64,000 bases of DNA from Saccharomyces paradoxus (taxonomy: Eukaryota; Ascomycota; Saccharomycetes; Saccharomycetales; Saccharomycetaceae): the NCBI RefSeq assembly GCF_002079055.1, contig NC_047501.1, positions 372,001-436,000 of the forward strand, in the 5' to 3' direction. The notes under the pieces were generated by a model. The model was not told where the DNA came from. It worked only from the letters and a program-made list of their open reading frames with translations, and made no database searches. Positions 1 to 9,332 of this stretch are shown in pieces (position 1 is the stretch's first letter; each line of letters begins with the position of its first letter). A program made the position numbers and the translations under genes.

Positions 1-783
1 GCAGATTACAAGGTGATTTCTAAATCATTTGCACGTATTGGTAATGCTTATCACAAATTAGGTGACTTGAAAAAAACCATAGAATACTACCAAAAATCAT
101 TGACCGAACACCGTACCGCCGACATTTTGACCAAATTAAGGAACGCTGAAAAGGAATTGAAAAAAGCTGAGGCGGAGGCATATGTTAATCCTGAAAAGGC
201 AGAAGAAGCTCGTCTTGAAGGTAAGGAATATTTCACTAAGAGTGATTGGCCAAATGCTGTAAAGGCTTATACTGAAATGATCAAAAGGGCACCTGAAGAC
301 GCTAGAGGATATTCCAATAGAGCTGCTGCCCTAGCTAAATTAATGTCTTTCCCTGAAGCCATCGCAGATTGTAACAAAGCCATTGAAAAAGATCCAAATT
401 TCGTGAGAGCTTATATTAGAAAGGCCACCGCACAAATTGCCGTAAAAGAATACGCTGCTGCTTTGGAAACACTAGATGAGGCCAGAACCAAGGATGCCGA
501 AGTGAATAAGGGTTCTAGTGCCAAGGAGATTGATCAGCTGTACTACAAGGCAAGCCAACAGAGATTCCAACCCGATACCGGTAACGAAACTCCAGAAGAG
601 ACCTATCAAAGGGCCATGAAAGATCCTGAAGTGGCTGCAATCATGCAAGATCCCGTCATGCAAAGTATTTTGCAACAAGCTCAACAGAATCCCGCTGCTT
701 TACAAGAACACATGAAAAATCCAGAAGTATTCAAAAAGATTCAAACTTTGATTGCTGCTGGTATCATCCGGACCGGTCGCTGA
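1..783 (+). CDS. STI1: Sti1 (Hop) Hsp70-Hsp90 co-chaperone, C-terminal part
   Basis: Sti1 is the cytosolic adaptor that holds Hsp70 and Hsp90 together so clients pass from one to the other. The window opens inside the gene in frame with A-D-Y-K-V-I-S-K, so about 329 of the usual 589 residues lie off the left edge and 260 are present. Seen in order: the end of one TPR block (fragment residues 1-45), a full TPR block (about 60-180, with YSNRAAALAKL typical of TPR helix A) and a C-terminal DP-type domain marked by MKDPEVAAIMQDPVMQSIL. The protein ends AAGIIRTGR, as in S. cerevisiae. It converges on CIN5 across about 700 bp. Identification is close to certain; only the 5' end is missing. Confidence 0.97.
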   Translation, partial: ADYKVISKSFARIGNAYHKLGDLKKTIEYYQKSLTEHRTADILTKLRNAEKELKKAEAEAYVNPEKAEEARLEGKEYFTKSDWPNAVKAYTEMIKRAPEDARGYSNRAAALAKLMSFPEAIADCNKAIEKDPNFVRAYIRKATAQIAVKEYAAALETLDEARTKDAEVNKGSSAKEIDQLYYKASQQRFQPDTGNETPEETYQRAMKDPEVAAIMQDPVMQSILQQAQQNPAALQEHMKNPEVFKKIQTLIAAGIIRTGR

Positions 784-1492
784 AATTAAACGTAAGTCAT
801 CCCCTTATTACCCTGAATTTTATTTTTACTGCTTTCATACATATGTATATATAATGATATTTCTCACTTAGTATACCTAGATCTACTTCACGCAATGGTT
901 AAAAATTTAATAGAGAAACCGGAACTTAAAAATAACGGGTTCACCGGACAGGAAAATAAATATCGGGCTTCATCATATCGTTTTTCCTGGTGTTCTCCAG
1001 ATCAGCCCTATAGGGGGATTCCTGGCCGGAACTCTCCTTGGAAACCAAAAAAAAACCAATTACGTAAAGACCATCTTACGTCAACAATATTCATTACATC
1101 AGAAAGCGAAAAAAAGGCGAGAAAATCCGCTAAGCTGAGAAAATTAGGGGAATAAACTTTTGAAAGTAATTGCTATGATATAATTCTCTTTGTTTGCTAT
1201 GTATTTTCTACGTATATTTTTACACCCTAACCTCTTTCTTTTTAAGTAATGTGCCTGACATGAAAAAAGGGAGAAGAAGGAAACAAAAATTAAAATAGTG
1301 AAAAATTAAGTTTGCTGATTACCTAATACTGGCTGCCTGAACTAGAACCCATAAATTGTTTTCCTGTCTCGTCATATCTCGCCACTTTGTGTAGAAATTT
1401 TTTTGGGGAAGGAGGTTGCATCCCCCCTGAAGAAATGCTCATTGTATGTTTTGAAAAGTTTCAGGATGTTACTGGTGCTAGTAATCATTGCT
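784..1492. other. Intergenic, STI1 and CIN5 3' ends
   Basis: The gap between two converging genes should hold only 3' UTRs. It contains an ATG-started open frame of 86 codons at 895-1155, discussed as a finding, which I do not call a gene. Nothing else stands out beyond AT-rich 3'-end sequence. Confidence 0.6.
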
Positions 1493-2380
1493 CTACTCTT
1501 TTAATTTCGATTTTAGTGATTCAATCATTTTTTTCAATTCGCTGTTTTCTTTCATCAAACCATCAAATAGTTTTGATTTTTCTTCGAGATTCTTGATGTA
1601 TTTCTCACGGCGTTGTCTAAACGCCTTTTGAGCACTTCTATTTTGAGCGGCTCTCTTAGTATTTCTTAACGGTTTGCCTGTTCTACCAATCAACTGGCCG
1701 TCATTGTTATATCTTTCGCCTTCGTTGAAAACTTGTTCTGAAAGAGAAACAGAGAGTCGACGTCTCTCTTCGTAAAGAGGATTCGTTGTGGCGCTATTTT
1801 TTCTCGTAGTTGGGGTGCTATTTGAGGCAAAATATGAGGCTGCCGGCTGGTTGGTGAATGTAGATGCTGTAGTGTACGCGGATTCGAGTGGTGCCTGGGA
1901 TGCAGTGGTATATTGGTTAGAATTGAAATGACAGTTTAAATGAGCATCCGGTAGTTGCGGTCTAAGTTGGTATGTATTTAGTCTTGGTAAAGGTGGAGGA
2001 ATCAAATTGTTCATTGTCACCGGCCTTGGAATGTGTGGGCCCGCAGTGTTTGGCATGTCATCACACAGTGCTCCTATATTAACCGAATTTCTTCTGGCAG
2101 AAAGATCCGTAAAAGAGTCAGTTCTACTTTGATAACCTGGCTCTTCAAGCGTTGCAATCTTGGGGAGTTGAATTTGCGGTAGAGTAACGTTAGATGTCAC
2201 TACCGAAATGGTATGCAAATCAGCTTTATTTTCCTCTTTAATAAATCCTACAGGAGGGTTTGGAATAAAAGTTTTGTCCGTCATTTTTTTTGGCTTCGTA
2301 CTGTCTCTGGTCATTGGATGAGAAACTAAAATAGGTTGAAAATTCAAAGGATGATTGTCCATTTTTATTTGCATTAACAT
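1493..2380 (-). CDS. CIN5: Cin5/Yap4 bZIP stress transcription factor
   Basis: Cin5 (Yap4) is a nuclear bZIP activator of the yeast Yap family, tied to salt, osmotic and oxidative stress. The 295 residues match the S. cerevisiae length. The basic region near residues 240-262 carries NRSAQKAFRQRR, where the Q, A and F are the family's hallmark, and a leucine zipper follows (about 265-293, with LEEK, LFDGLMKENSELKK). The N-terminal 230 residues are Ser/Pro/Asn-rich and look disordered. The start at MLMQIKMDNHP is the one used in S. cerevisiae; a second in-frame Met lies six codons in. Upstream lie STRE and CRE-like sites in a long promoter, which fits stress induction. Confidence 0.96.
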   Translation of the reverse strand: MLMQIKMDNHPLNFQPILVSHPMTRDSTKPKKMTDKTFIPNPPVGFIKEENKADLHTISVVTSNVTLPQIQLPKIATLEEPGYQSRTDSFTDLSARRNSVNIGALCDDMPNTAGPHIPRPVTMNNLIPPPLPRLNTYQLRPQLPDAHLNCHFNSNQYTTASQAPLESAYTTASTFTNQPAASYFASNSTPTTRKNSATTNPLYEERRRLSVSLSEQVFNEGERYNNDGQLIGRTGKPLRNTKRAAQNRSAQKAFRQRREKYIKNLEEKSKLFDGLMKENSELKKMIESLKSKLKE

Positions 2381-5028
2381 TTGAATGAGTTTTTGGTTTT
2401 TAGTTATTTGATTTTTGGCTGTCTTCTTCTTCCAAGATGGTTACTCTATATCTATGGAGATATCAACTACTGCAGAAAACCTTAGTTAATCGATCAAATT
2501 ATCTAATGTATTATTTTTAAGCAGAACGCGTGAGAAAAATAAATCAGCTTGTTCCTTTTTATATACTTGAATTTGGTAATGATGCAGGCATTACCTAGTT
2601 TCTCGAGTGAGGAGGTAATCCTTATCAAACCACTCTCCCTAGCGTGGAAAGGGTTTCACTCGCCTTCTGCTCCTAGCTATGTTTTTCGCCTAGTACTCCT
2701 TCCTACCCTCAATCCATCCTCATAGATTTAGTGCCAATAAAATTTTCTTTGCATGTCACCGTTGGGACCAGTGACGCAACTCCGGTTCCGATTATTTCTC
2801 AGCGCCGTGAAATTTCCGTTCGGGAAATCCCCTCCCGCATTGCGTCAGAGCTCACCGACGCAAAGTTAATTTCCCTTTTTTCGGTTGGGCTGGAGCACCT
2901 GGTTGCATTACTAAGAAATCAACCAACAATAGATTTAAAGCAAGTGCCTGGAGATTCAAGTTGTTCATTCGATGCTTTCTGAGACAACCATTTAAAGTGT
3001 AACAGGAACGTCCGTGGCCCTTTTTATCTTCTACGCATTTTGTCAAGATGAGCTCACACTTCCTCATAACCCTAAGAATTGGCGCACAGTTCTGCCGGAT
3101 CCATCTTTTTCGACCCCTCTCCGTTTGCTGGGTTCACTGAGAGGAGTAAATTGTCAAAGGGGCGTGGGGTAGCCATCTCCAGAAGTGGGCAAGCATGATT
3201 CAATATGCAACTATGGTACCTTGGCAGTTTCAGGGAGAGTTAATCTAAATCTCTGCCTTTTTAGCTTTCATGTGGCCAGACCACTTTTCTTAATTTTCAA
3301 CTGGCATATTACCTGTGCAAGATGTGGCAGTGTGTGGGCCCTATGATTGCTGCTGCAGGGGACATCTTCCAGAATAATCATGTAAACGATAAACCGGAAA
3401 AACAAACTGCGGACGTTGTTATTCCTTTCCTCTTTTTTGCACTGTTTCTCCGAGAAAACGTATTTCGCACACTCGCGGCATTCTTGATAGTAAAACAGAG
3501 GTATTGTGCCAATGAATTAGAAAAGTCGTTGACTGTCAACTGAGATAGATGCCTGTCTTTTTTCCACCGAGTGGCACTACACCGTAATGCTAAGGATCTT
3601 GAAATTGTTTTTTCAAAAAGGCACTACAGTAGATAATATAGGGTGCCTTTTGCCATGATTTTTTTCATGTGGCAGATCTAGAGTCGCTCTTCCGATTTAA
3701 TTGCTATATTTAGCTGAGGGGTAAGCTTGAATCATGGTCATTCGAACCCAATTTCCTAGTACTATTTCTTATTTGGGAAAGGGCTAACACATAAGTCATT
3801 AAATAGGTGCGACAGTGAACGCCTACTTCACAAATCGTGGGCAAAAAAGTTAGGTAAAAAGCATAAATGTGTCACATCACTTCTCCTTCTGTAGAGGATT
3901 AGCTTCTTAAAATAACAATAATTCCTGACCTTTGTGTAGGTTACTGATTCATGAAAAGGATGTATTGTGTGGGTGCAATACCCAGCCAGAAGAGAGCTTA
4001 TGGGTACTCAATAGAAATGAAGAGTATACTGCAATTAAGTCTCAAAATACGCTTGATGGATAATCTAAGAAAAATAGATACGCGAGAATGGTAATGGTGG
4101 AGCCTTGGAAGAATACAAAAAATTATAGAGACTAAATTAGGGAAAAAAAAAATTAAGGACGTTAGTAAGCGATTAACACTCAAAGCTTAGTTAAAAAGAA
4201 ATGATAGGATTCCATGTGGGCATTAATAAATGGGCCCAATATAAAGTTTTTATTGAAAGCAAGGAGTTATTGGGTTTTGCAATATGTTCACAAGCTACTC
4301 TTAGACCATCTTTTAGTTTTGTTTGGGGCTTGATTTATCCAAGCATAGGCACGATTCTTTTCATTGTGATTGTTCCTCTAGTTGCCGGTATTCGAGCCTA
4401 TGTTATTAATGTCCCTTTATGGAGCTTACAAAAAAAGATTCTAAATACCGTTCACTTGTAGTACGTTGTATATCATAGAAACACCATGTTAGCTTTTTCA
4501 CGTATGTGTCTAGATAAACAAAACGACCTAAGAATTTTTATTAGGCTCTTTTTCTCCCTAATTTGTGGTGCATAAATCATTCATTTGTGTCCCGTAGTAG
4601 TTCGTTTTCGGTGATTGTTTTATACGCACAATTTAGTTGTCACTATACAATAGACATTCAAGAAGAAGAAGAAGGAGAAGAAGAGGAAGAACGGAGAACG
4701 TCTGATTTCTATCAAATAATATGTGAAGATAACATAATCGATGTGGCAGAGATCAAAACTACTAATTTTAGTGGGATAGAAAATTTGCAAGTGAGAGCTA
4801 AAGAGCAATATATTTCTTTTGTTATTTCGGGGTGATGAGAAAATTGAAACTTTTTTTTAGCTTGGCGAGAAAATTGACTGGAAGATGTGTCAAAGATAAG
4901 GCTTCCATCATACTTGAAACGAGTATCCCCCCAAATGGTAGCTCAAGTAGAAGGGCTCAAAAACAATACTTATCAATATTGCACTTACAAACACTTTTTG
5001 TTGCGAAACGTCTTTACGTGCGAGGTTA
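2381..5028. other. Long intergenic region between CIN5 and DFG16
   Basis: This 2.6 kb gap separates two divergent genes. The half next to CIN5 is relatively GC-rich with stress-type motifs (2772-3162, plus AGGGG at 3357 and 3717); the DFG16 half is AT-rich. I recall a dubious reading frame, YOR029W, here in S. cerevisiae. Only short frames exist in this window: 2579-2725 (48 codons), 4201-4461 (86 codons, one hydrophobic stretch) and 4835-5029 (64 codons, overlapping the DFG16 start). A short GAA-rich run lies near 4660-4692. No transposon or RNA gene was recognised. Confidence 0.6.
2772..3162 (-). promoter_or_regulatory. CIN5 upstream STRE and CRE-like cluster
   Basis: Two bZIP-type sites face each other: TGACGCAA at 2772-2779 and its reverse complement TTGCGTCA at 2840-2847, 392-467 bp upstream of CIN5. 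Three STRE cores (CCCCT or AGGGG, Msn2/4) lie at 2829-2833, 3114-3118 and 3158-3162. Known biology: Yap4 is induced by osmotic stress through Msn2 and Hog1 with Sko1. That Sko1 or a Yap factor uses these exact sites is inference. Confidence 0.45.
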
Positions 5029-6882
5029 ATGAACATAAGATTGCATTTTTACTACCTCCTCATTTTAATTTACACTTTAGGACTTGTGGGTGCGTATGAA
5101 AAAGCAGCAAGAAAGAGAATTCAACCTCCCGATTTAATACCTGGTCCTCCAGGACATAAACCTGGCGATGAAAGACCACCACATTATGATCATCGGCCTC
5201 ATTCTTATAAAAAACACATCAACAACATTCCGGCGTATAACCTCACTGATTTGATAGACGATAAAATACTTAACAAATATGGCAACTCATGCAGAGCAAG
5301 TGTGTTAACAAGCGGATTCATCTCTCTAGCCAGCAATTCATGGCACTTGCGTACTTATAATTACACTTTAAATTATCCATCCTTTTTAATCCGTTGTGAT
5401 AACGGCAGTGACTTCTCTCACATTCTACAGGACTTTGTTTATGATATCAGCAACAAATTTAACATTCAAGATGACAGTAGTAAGTACATCGGAAAAGACC
5501 CATTTCCCCTAGGAATGATAATGATTACCTTTGCTTCTGGGTGTATCTGTGTGGCAACATGGATGCTTTTTTTGGTTGTTTTATTACTTCCATCTGATAA
5601 TCATAATAGAAGGAATAAAGTTGTGCATATATACGTCCTTTTTTCGGCGATTATAAAAACGGTATTCCTTAACGAGACCATAGCCGTCATATTTGACAGC
5701 CAATATCACGATGACTACCAGGATGCGAGCCAATTTGAATCGTCCATCGTAGAAACCGCACCATATAAAATATGTGAATTAGTTACGAATATTTTGAGTG
5801 ATATAAACTGGATTTATATCGTTCATTACTTACAGTCCAATTATGGAAAACCGACTTGGAATTGGATCCCATTTAAAATGAAAAAGGGCTCTCATTTCAT
5901 AATTATTGTGGGTTGTCTCCTTTCACTAGTCGATAACATTTTATTTGGAAATCTTCTTTGGAGAAGGAATATTGTTGTTTTAAAGGTATTTTTTAAGGTG
6001 ATCGACCTACTGATTTACACAATTTTTATCTCTATTATTTGTTACTTCACATGGCACAATTTTGCTTACATACTTTTACCGAGAACTGCTGAAACTAATA
6101 CGGACGGTAAGTGTAAAACACAACTGCGAATACTTTGGGAGAACTATCACGAAACAATACCATTATTGGCGTATAATATGATAATATTTATTCTATTCTA
6201 TTTTACCACAATTTTTTTCACTGCCTTCACTAAGCATGTTAGAGGTTGGACTTTTAACTTTGTTCACTTTTTGAGAGTTTTGATAACAGTGAACGTTTGG
6301 GGCTTAATTGGTGTATTGGAAAAGAGGGAACTGCATATAAGCAAAAAGACTGTACTTGGACGGAAAATTAACAACAGAGATAAATTCTTTGCCAATCCAA
6401 CGGTCAATTATTACGGAGATGATTTAGGCAAGCATGTAAGCACTATAACGTTAAACCGGGAATTAAATCCTACTCAAAGTAAAGCTACTTCACACGGTTC
6501 ATCAAGTTTAGTGGCTTCTCCCTTGCCCATCTGGAAATCTCCGATTGAAAGAATAAGGGAGAGAAGAAGAAGACATAAGATAATGAAAAATGAGAATAAA
6601 CTTGAGCAAAGCCTCGGTTTTGGAAGTAAATCGAATTTCAAACCTAATACAAAGACAGCGTTCTCCAAATATCGACAACTACTAAGGAAGCCCAAGCGAA
6701 AAGCCAATTCGCATGGACCCAAACCTGAGATCGGGCCAAATAAAAAAAGCTCGGTGGTTAGGCCAGGAGCCGCTAATCACACCGGAGATTCTAACTACCT
6801 AGCTACAGACTTCAGTGATAACGAAAGCATGGAAACTGAACTTCGAACCAACCACATTTATAATTACGAAAGTAGTGAGTAA
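5029..6882 (+). CDS. DFG16: Dfg16, alkaline-pH sensor of the Rim101 pathway
   Basis: Dfg16 is a multi-pass plasma membrane protein that works with Rim21 and Rim9 to sense external alkalinity and start proteolytic activation of Rim101; it is also needed for invasive growth. The 617 residues (619 in S. cerevisiae) begin with a hydrophobic signal-like segment (5-23), then a roughly 140-residue outside domain with several N-x-S/T sites. Seven hydrophobic segments follow, roughly at 161-187, 200-222, 250-267, 289-310, 320-345, 378-400 and 409-430, and then a basic, Ser/Asn-rich cytoplasmic tail of about 185 residues ending in an acidic stretch. The start ATG overlaps the stop of a short upstream frame (TAATG at 5027-5031). 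Confidence 0.95.
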   Translation: MNIRLHFYYLLILIYTLGLVGAYEKAARKRIQPPDLIPGPPGHKPGDERPPHYDHRPHSYKKHINNIPAYNLTDLIDDKILNKYGNSCRASVLTSGFISLASNSWHLRTYNYTLNYPSFLIRCDNGSDFSHILQDFVYDISNKFNIQDDSSKYIGKDPFPLGMIMITFASGCICVATWMLFLVVLLLPSDNHNRRNKVVHIYVLFSAIIKTVFLNETIAVIFDSQYHDDYQDASQFESSIVETAPYKICELVTNILSDINWIYIVHYLQSNYGKPTWNWIPFKMKKGSHFIIIVGCLLSLVDNILFGNLLWRRNIVVLKVFFKVIDLLIYTIFISIICYFTWHNFAYILLPRTAETNTDGKCKTQLRILWENYHETIPLLAYNMIIFILFYFTTIFFTAFTKHVRGWTFNFVHFLRVLITVNVWGLIGVLEKRELHISKKTVLGRKINNRDKFFANPTVNYYGDDLGKHVSTITLNRELNPTQSKATSHGSSSLVASPLPIWKSPIERIRERRRRHKIMKNENKLEQSLGFGSKSNFKPNTKTAFSKYRQLLRKPKRKANSHGPKPEIGPNKKSSVVRPGAANHTGDSNYLATDFSDNESMETELRTNHIYNYESSE

Positions 6883-7236
6883 GGCAGGCCTTAGTGGATG
6901 GAGAAACATAACTGCAGAAGTACTGCTACCTTTATTTGTCGTCGTCATTCATAATTTTTTCTTCTCGATTGTAATAACAAAAGAAATTAAGCCATGTTAA
7001 CTGGACGTTTGTAAGGTAAATTTACAGTAATTTCATACTCTACTGGTTTAATTTGGCAGGCATTCATGCAGAAAGTTTTCCTGTCTCTTTTCAGGCGTCG
7101 CTTTTTCTGCAGAAAGCCTTTCAAATGAGCACTGTATGATTATACGTCAACTTGCATGAAAACTGGTCATTTTTTTTTCTTTTTTTGTTGGACCCCTAGT
7201 GCGTGGCGGTGCGAAGATAATAGAACAATAAATGCG

Positions 7237-7248
7237 TCTTTATTGCTG
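7237..7248 (+). promoter_or_regulatory. Ace1-type metal response element of CRS5
   Basis: TCTTTATTGCTG resembles the copper-factor Ace1 element (T-rich half followed by GCTG) and lies about 180 bp upstream of CRS5. It fits the core HTHNNGCTGD except that the last base is C. I recall that S. cerevisiae CRS5 has a single such element, which agrees with one site here. Confidence 0.45.
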
Positions 7249-7330
7249 CGTGAAAGTAATTTTTGTCTCGCAGACGAAAAAGGATCGGGGGAGGGGTACC
7301 AGGGAGTTGCGAAGTAGTACTTAGGCAAGA

Positions 7331-7338
7331 TATATAAA
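7331..7338 (+). promoter_or_regulatory. TATA box of CRS5
   Basis: TATATAAA is a perfect TATA element 86 bp upstream of the CRS5 ATG, the usual place in yeast and expected for a strongly inducible stress gene. Confidence 0.6.
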
Positions 7339-7423
7339 GGAAGAGCGCATTTATCATGCTCTTAAGAACAATGAAATCTAATAATTTACTGAATATCATA
7401 ATATAAAGTTGCACTCAATAAAA

Positions 7424-7633
7424 ATGGCTGTAAAAAAATGTGCCTGTGAGGGCGAATGCTGCAAAGACTCCTGTCAGTGCGGGAGCGCCTGTCTTCCAAC
7501 CTGTTCTGGTGGTGAAAAGTGTAAATGTGATCACAACACTGGAAACCCTCAATGTAAAAGCTGTGGTGAAAGTTGCAAGTGCGGAACCACGTGCACTTGT
7601 GAAAAAAGTAAATGCACCTGTGAAAAATGTTAG
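7424..7633 (+). CDS. CRS5: Crs5 copper metallothionein
   Basis: Crs5 is a small cytosolic metal-binding protein that buffers copper and zinc alongside Cup1. The 69 residues equal the S. cerevisiae length and are packed with cysteine in C-x-C and CC patterns (CECC-type CEGECCKDSCQC, KCKCD, SCKCGTTCTCEKSKC), ending in EKC. The start is the ATG at MAVKKC; the frame is open 15 bases further upstream but without an ATG. It differs from the S. cerevisiae protein at about 11 of 69 positions, none of them cysteines, which is one reason to think the window is from a sister species. It converges on HMS1. Confidence 0.95.
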   Translation: MAVKKCACEGECCKDSCQCGSACLPTCSGGEKCKCDHNTGNPQCKSCGESCKCGTTCTCEKSKCTCEKC

Positions 7634-7988
7634 TTGGCCCCTGCTCTCTACTTACATAAATACGTCATATATCAATTACCCTTAATTACAATTTACTTAA
7701 ATGCATGTACTAAAAAGAAAAACTAGTTTTACTTTCTCAGGAGTTTTTTCTTCCCGGATAGTTAGTTTGACGGCATTAAGTGAGGTCAATCACGTTATAT
7801 CTACGGTGCGCATACTCAAGAACGTCTTCCAGCGCTTAGCTAGCATTTAGAAGCAGGCAGAGAATAGAATATTCAATGCAAATTAAAATTACAATGTTAC
7901 GCATACACACAAGTACAGATATTTGTATATAGTATTTCTTTTTCGTTTCGTCGTTATCCACGCATTGAAACGATTTGTTATCAAAATA
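7634..7988. other. Intergenic, CRS5 and HMS1 3' ends
   Basis: A 355 bp gap between converging genes. I see only AT-rich 3'-end sequence and no gene, repeat or recognisable RNA. Confidence 0.6.
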
Positions 7989-9332
7989 TCAAAAGTCTCC
8001 TGCATTATTAAAATCCATATCATGTGAATTGTTGTTGGTGCCGCTCATGAGGCCGTTTTGATGTGGAATATTATATTGAATGTTATGCAATGGTTGTTGT
8101 TGTCGTTGGTGCCGCTGCCGCTGCCGTTGGTAGTTTCTATTTTGCCTTTGTACTTGTTCACTACTACTGTTGTCACTCAGCGGTTGCGATGGCTCGGAAA
8201 GCTGAACAAATGAGTCCCGTGTATCATTTGATAAGTGCTGATTAGCCAGACTTAGCTGCAAGCACTTTCTTTCTAAGTGGCAAATGTATTCAAGAGATTT
8301 CGTCAAAATGGAGGCCTTGTTCAGTTTTGTTGCTGGTTCTAGACCATCTAAGTCTACTAGGTCTCTGGATGTAATGGGAAGATCATTACATTTTTTATAC
8401 GCTACTCGTAGCGTTGGCACAGTTCTCCTTAGTTGTTCAATTTTATCATTAATATTGGAACGGTATTTCTTCTCAATTATATTGTGTGATACCCTACCAG
8501 TTCTCACCCTTGTTATTCTTTTGGGGTTCAAGTGAAAATGTTTCCGCATAGGTGAGTTTTTTAACTTAAAACTTAAACCATCACCACAAACCCTATCATT
8601 ATCATTACTATCAGTGTTATCATCATCCAAATTCTCCAAATCCAAGGAAGACTTAATCTCGTCTGCAGTAACTAAGCCAGACTCCGTCCTTGATAAAGGG
8701 AGCAGATTTTCAAAGCCAGAAAGTTGTTCCTTTTTCACGATTGAAGCTGCTGAAAGAAGATTCGAGCCTTTCTCAGATTTCAGCTCAATTTGCTTTACAT
8801 TATCAATATTTTCGTTATCTTCGTTACTAAAGACTTCCATGTTATCAATGTACTCTTCACTATCAATAGTATTGCCATTGTCTGTAGTGATTGTAGTACT
8901 ACCTGTCGTTGTTGTAGGTATAGAAGCCAGAGCATCGTTATAATAATTGCCGTCAATTACCGAAGCGTGGCCTGAAGTATTAGGAAATGATGAATCACTA
9001 TACTGGTCTGTGACAGGATATGCGTTGTTTTTATAAATAGGAGGCATGGGAGGTTGAAGATGGGCGGGAGGTTGGAATGGAGCGTAATAAGAATGCGTAG
9101 GTGGTACTTGAGAGCCCAAATCATCCGCATGATAATTTGGCGGCGGTACGTTATAATTGTTACTCTGGAACATTAAATACATTTGGTTTGTGGTTACGTT
9201 TACGTTCTGCTCTTCGTTGCCATCCTGCGCACTTCTACAATCGAAAACCTTGATAGCGACTTTATTGCCCAGGTCGTTCATTACAGGATTGCCATCCGAA
9301 GAGCCAGAAAAAGGCTTTTGAAAATTTGGCAT
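7989..9332 (-). CDS. HMS1: Hms1, SREBP-type bHLH transcription factor
   Basis: Hms1 is a nuclear bHLH protein linked to pseudohyphal growth under nitrogen limitation. The 447 residues are 13 more than in S. cerevisiae; most of the gain is an Asp/Asn-rich insertion (DDDNTDSNDNDRVCGDG) before the bHLH. The bHLH-zipper starts near residue 285: SHNIIEKKYRSNINDKIEQL carries the tyrosine (EKKYR) that marks SREBP-like factors and allows binding to sterol-type elements as well as E-boxes. The loop is long, as in this family. A Gln/Arg-rich run follows near the C terminus. The frame is open two codons above the ATG chosen (MPNFQKPF) but starts there with TTG, so the ATG at 9332 is right. Confidence 0.93.
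   Translation of the reverse strand: MPNFQKPFSGSSDGNPVMNDLGNKVAIKVFDCRSAQDGNEEQNVNVTTNQMYLMFQSNNYNVPPPNYHADDLGSQVPPTHSYYAPFQPPAHLQPPMPPIYKNNAYPVTDQYSDSSFPNTSGHASVIDGNYYNDALASIPTTTTGSTTITTDNGNTIDSEEYIDNMEVFSNEDNENIDNVKQIELKSEKGSNLLSAASIVKKEQLSGFENLLPLSRTESGLVTADEIKSSLDLENLDDDNTDSNDNDRVCGDGLSFKLKNSPMRKHFHLNPKRITRVRTGRVSHNIIEKKYRSNINDKIEQLRRTVPTLRVAYKKCNDLPITSRDLVDLDGLEPATKLNKASILTKSLEYICHLERKCLQLSLANQHLSNDTRDSFVQLSEPSQPLSDNSSSEQVQRQNRNYQRQRQRHQRQQQPLHNIQYNIPHQNGLMSGTNNNSHDMDFNNAGDF

Larger units (their letters stand above)
6883..7423. other. Intergenic, DFG16 3' end and CRS5 promoter
   Basis: This 540 bp holds the DFG16 3' end and the CRS5 promoter. STRE cores are at 7193-7197 and 7292-7296, an Ace1-like metal element at 7237-7248 and a TATA box at 7331-7338. 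A 12-bp palindrome, TTTCTGCAGAAA, lies near 7105. Confidence 0.6.

Noticed and set aside
2579-2725. 48-codon frame at the position of YOR029W
   Set aside because: Short, in the CIN5 promoter, and I cannot confirm similarity to the S. cerevisiae frame.
3616-3651. Hairpin with a 9-bp stem (AAAAGGCAC with GTGCCTTTT)
   Set aside because: Several stems of this size are expected by chance in 64 kb of AT-rich DNA.
4563-4835. 90-codon frame with a Glu-rich run upstream of DFG16
   Set aside because: It has no ATG start, and the Glu run is a GAA-rich simple repeat.
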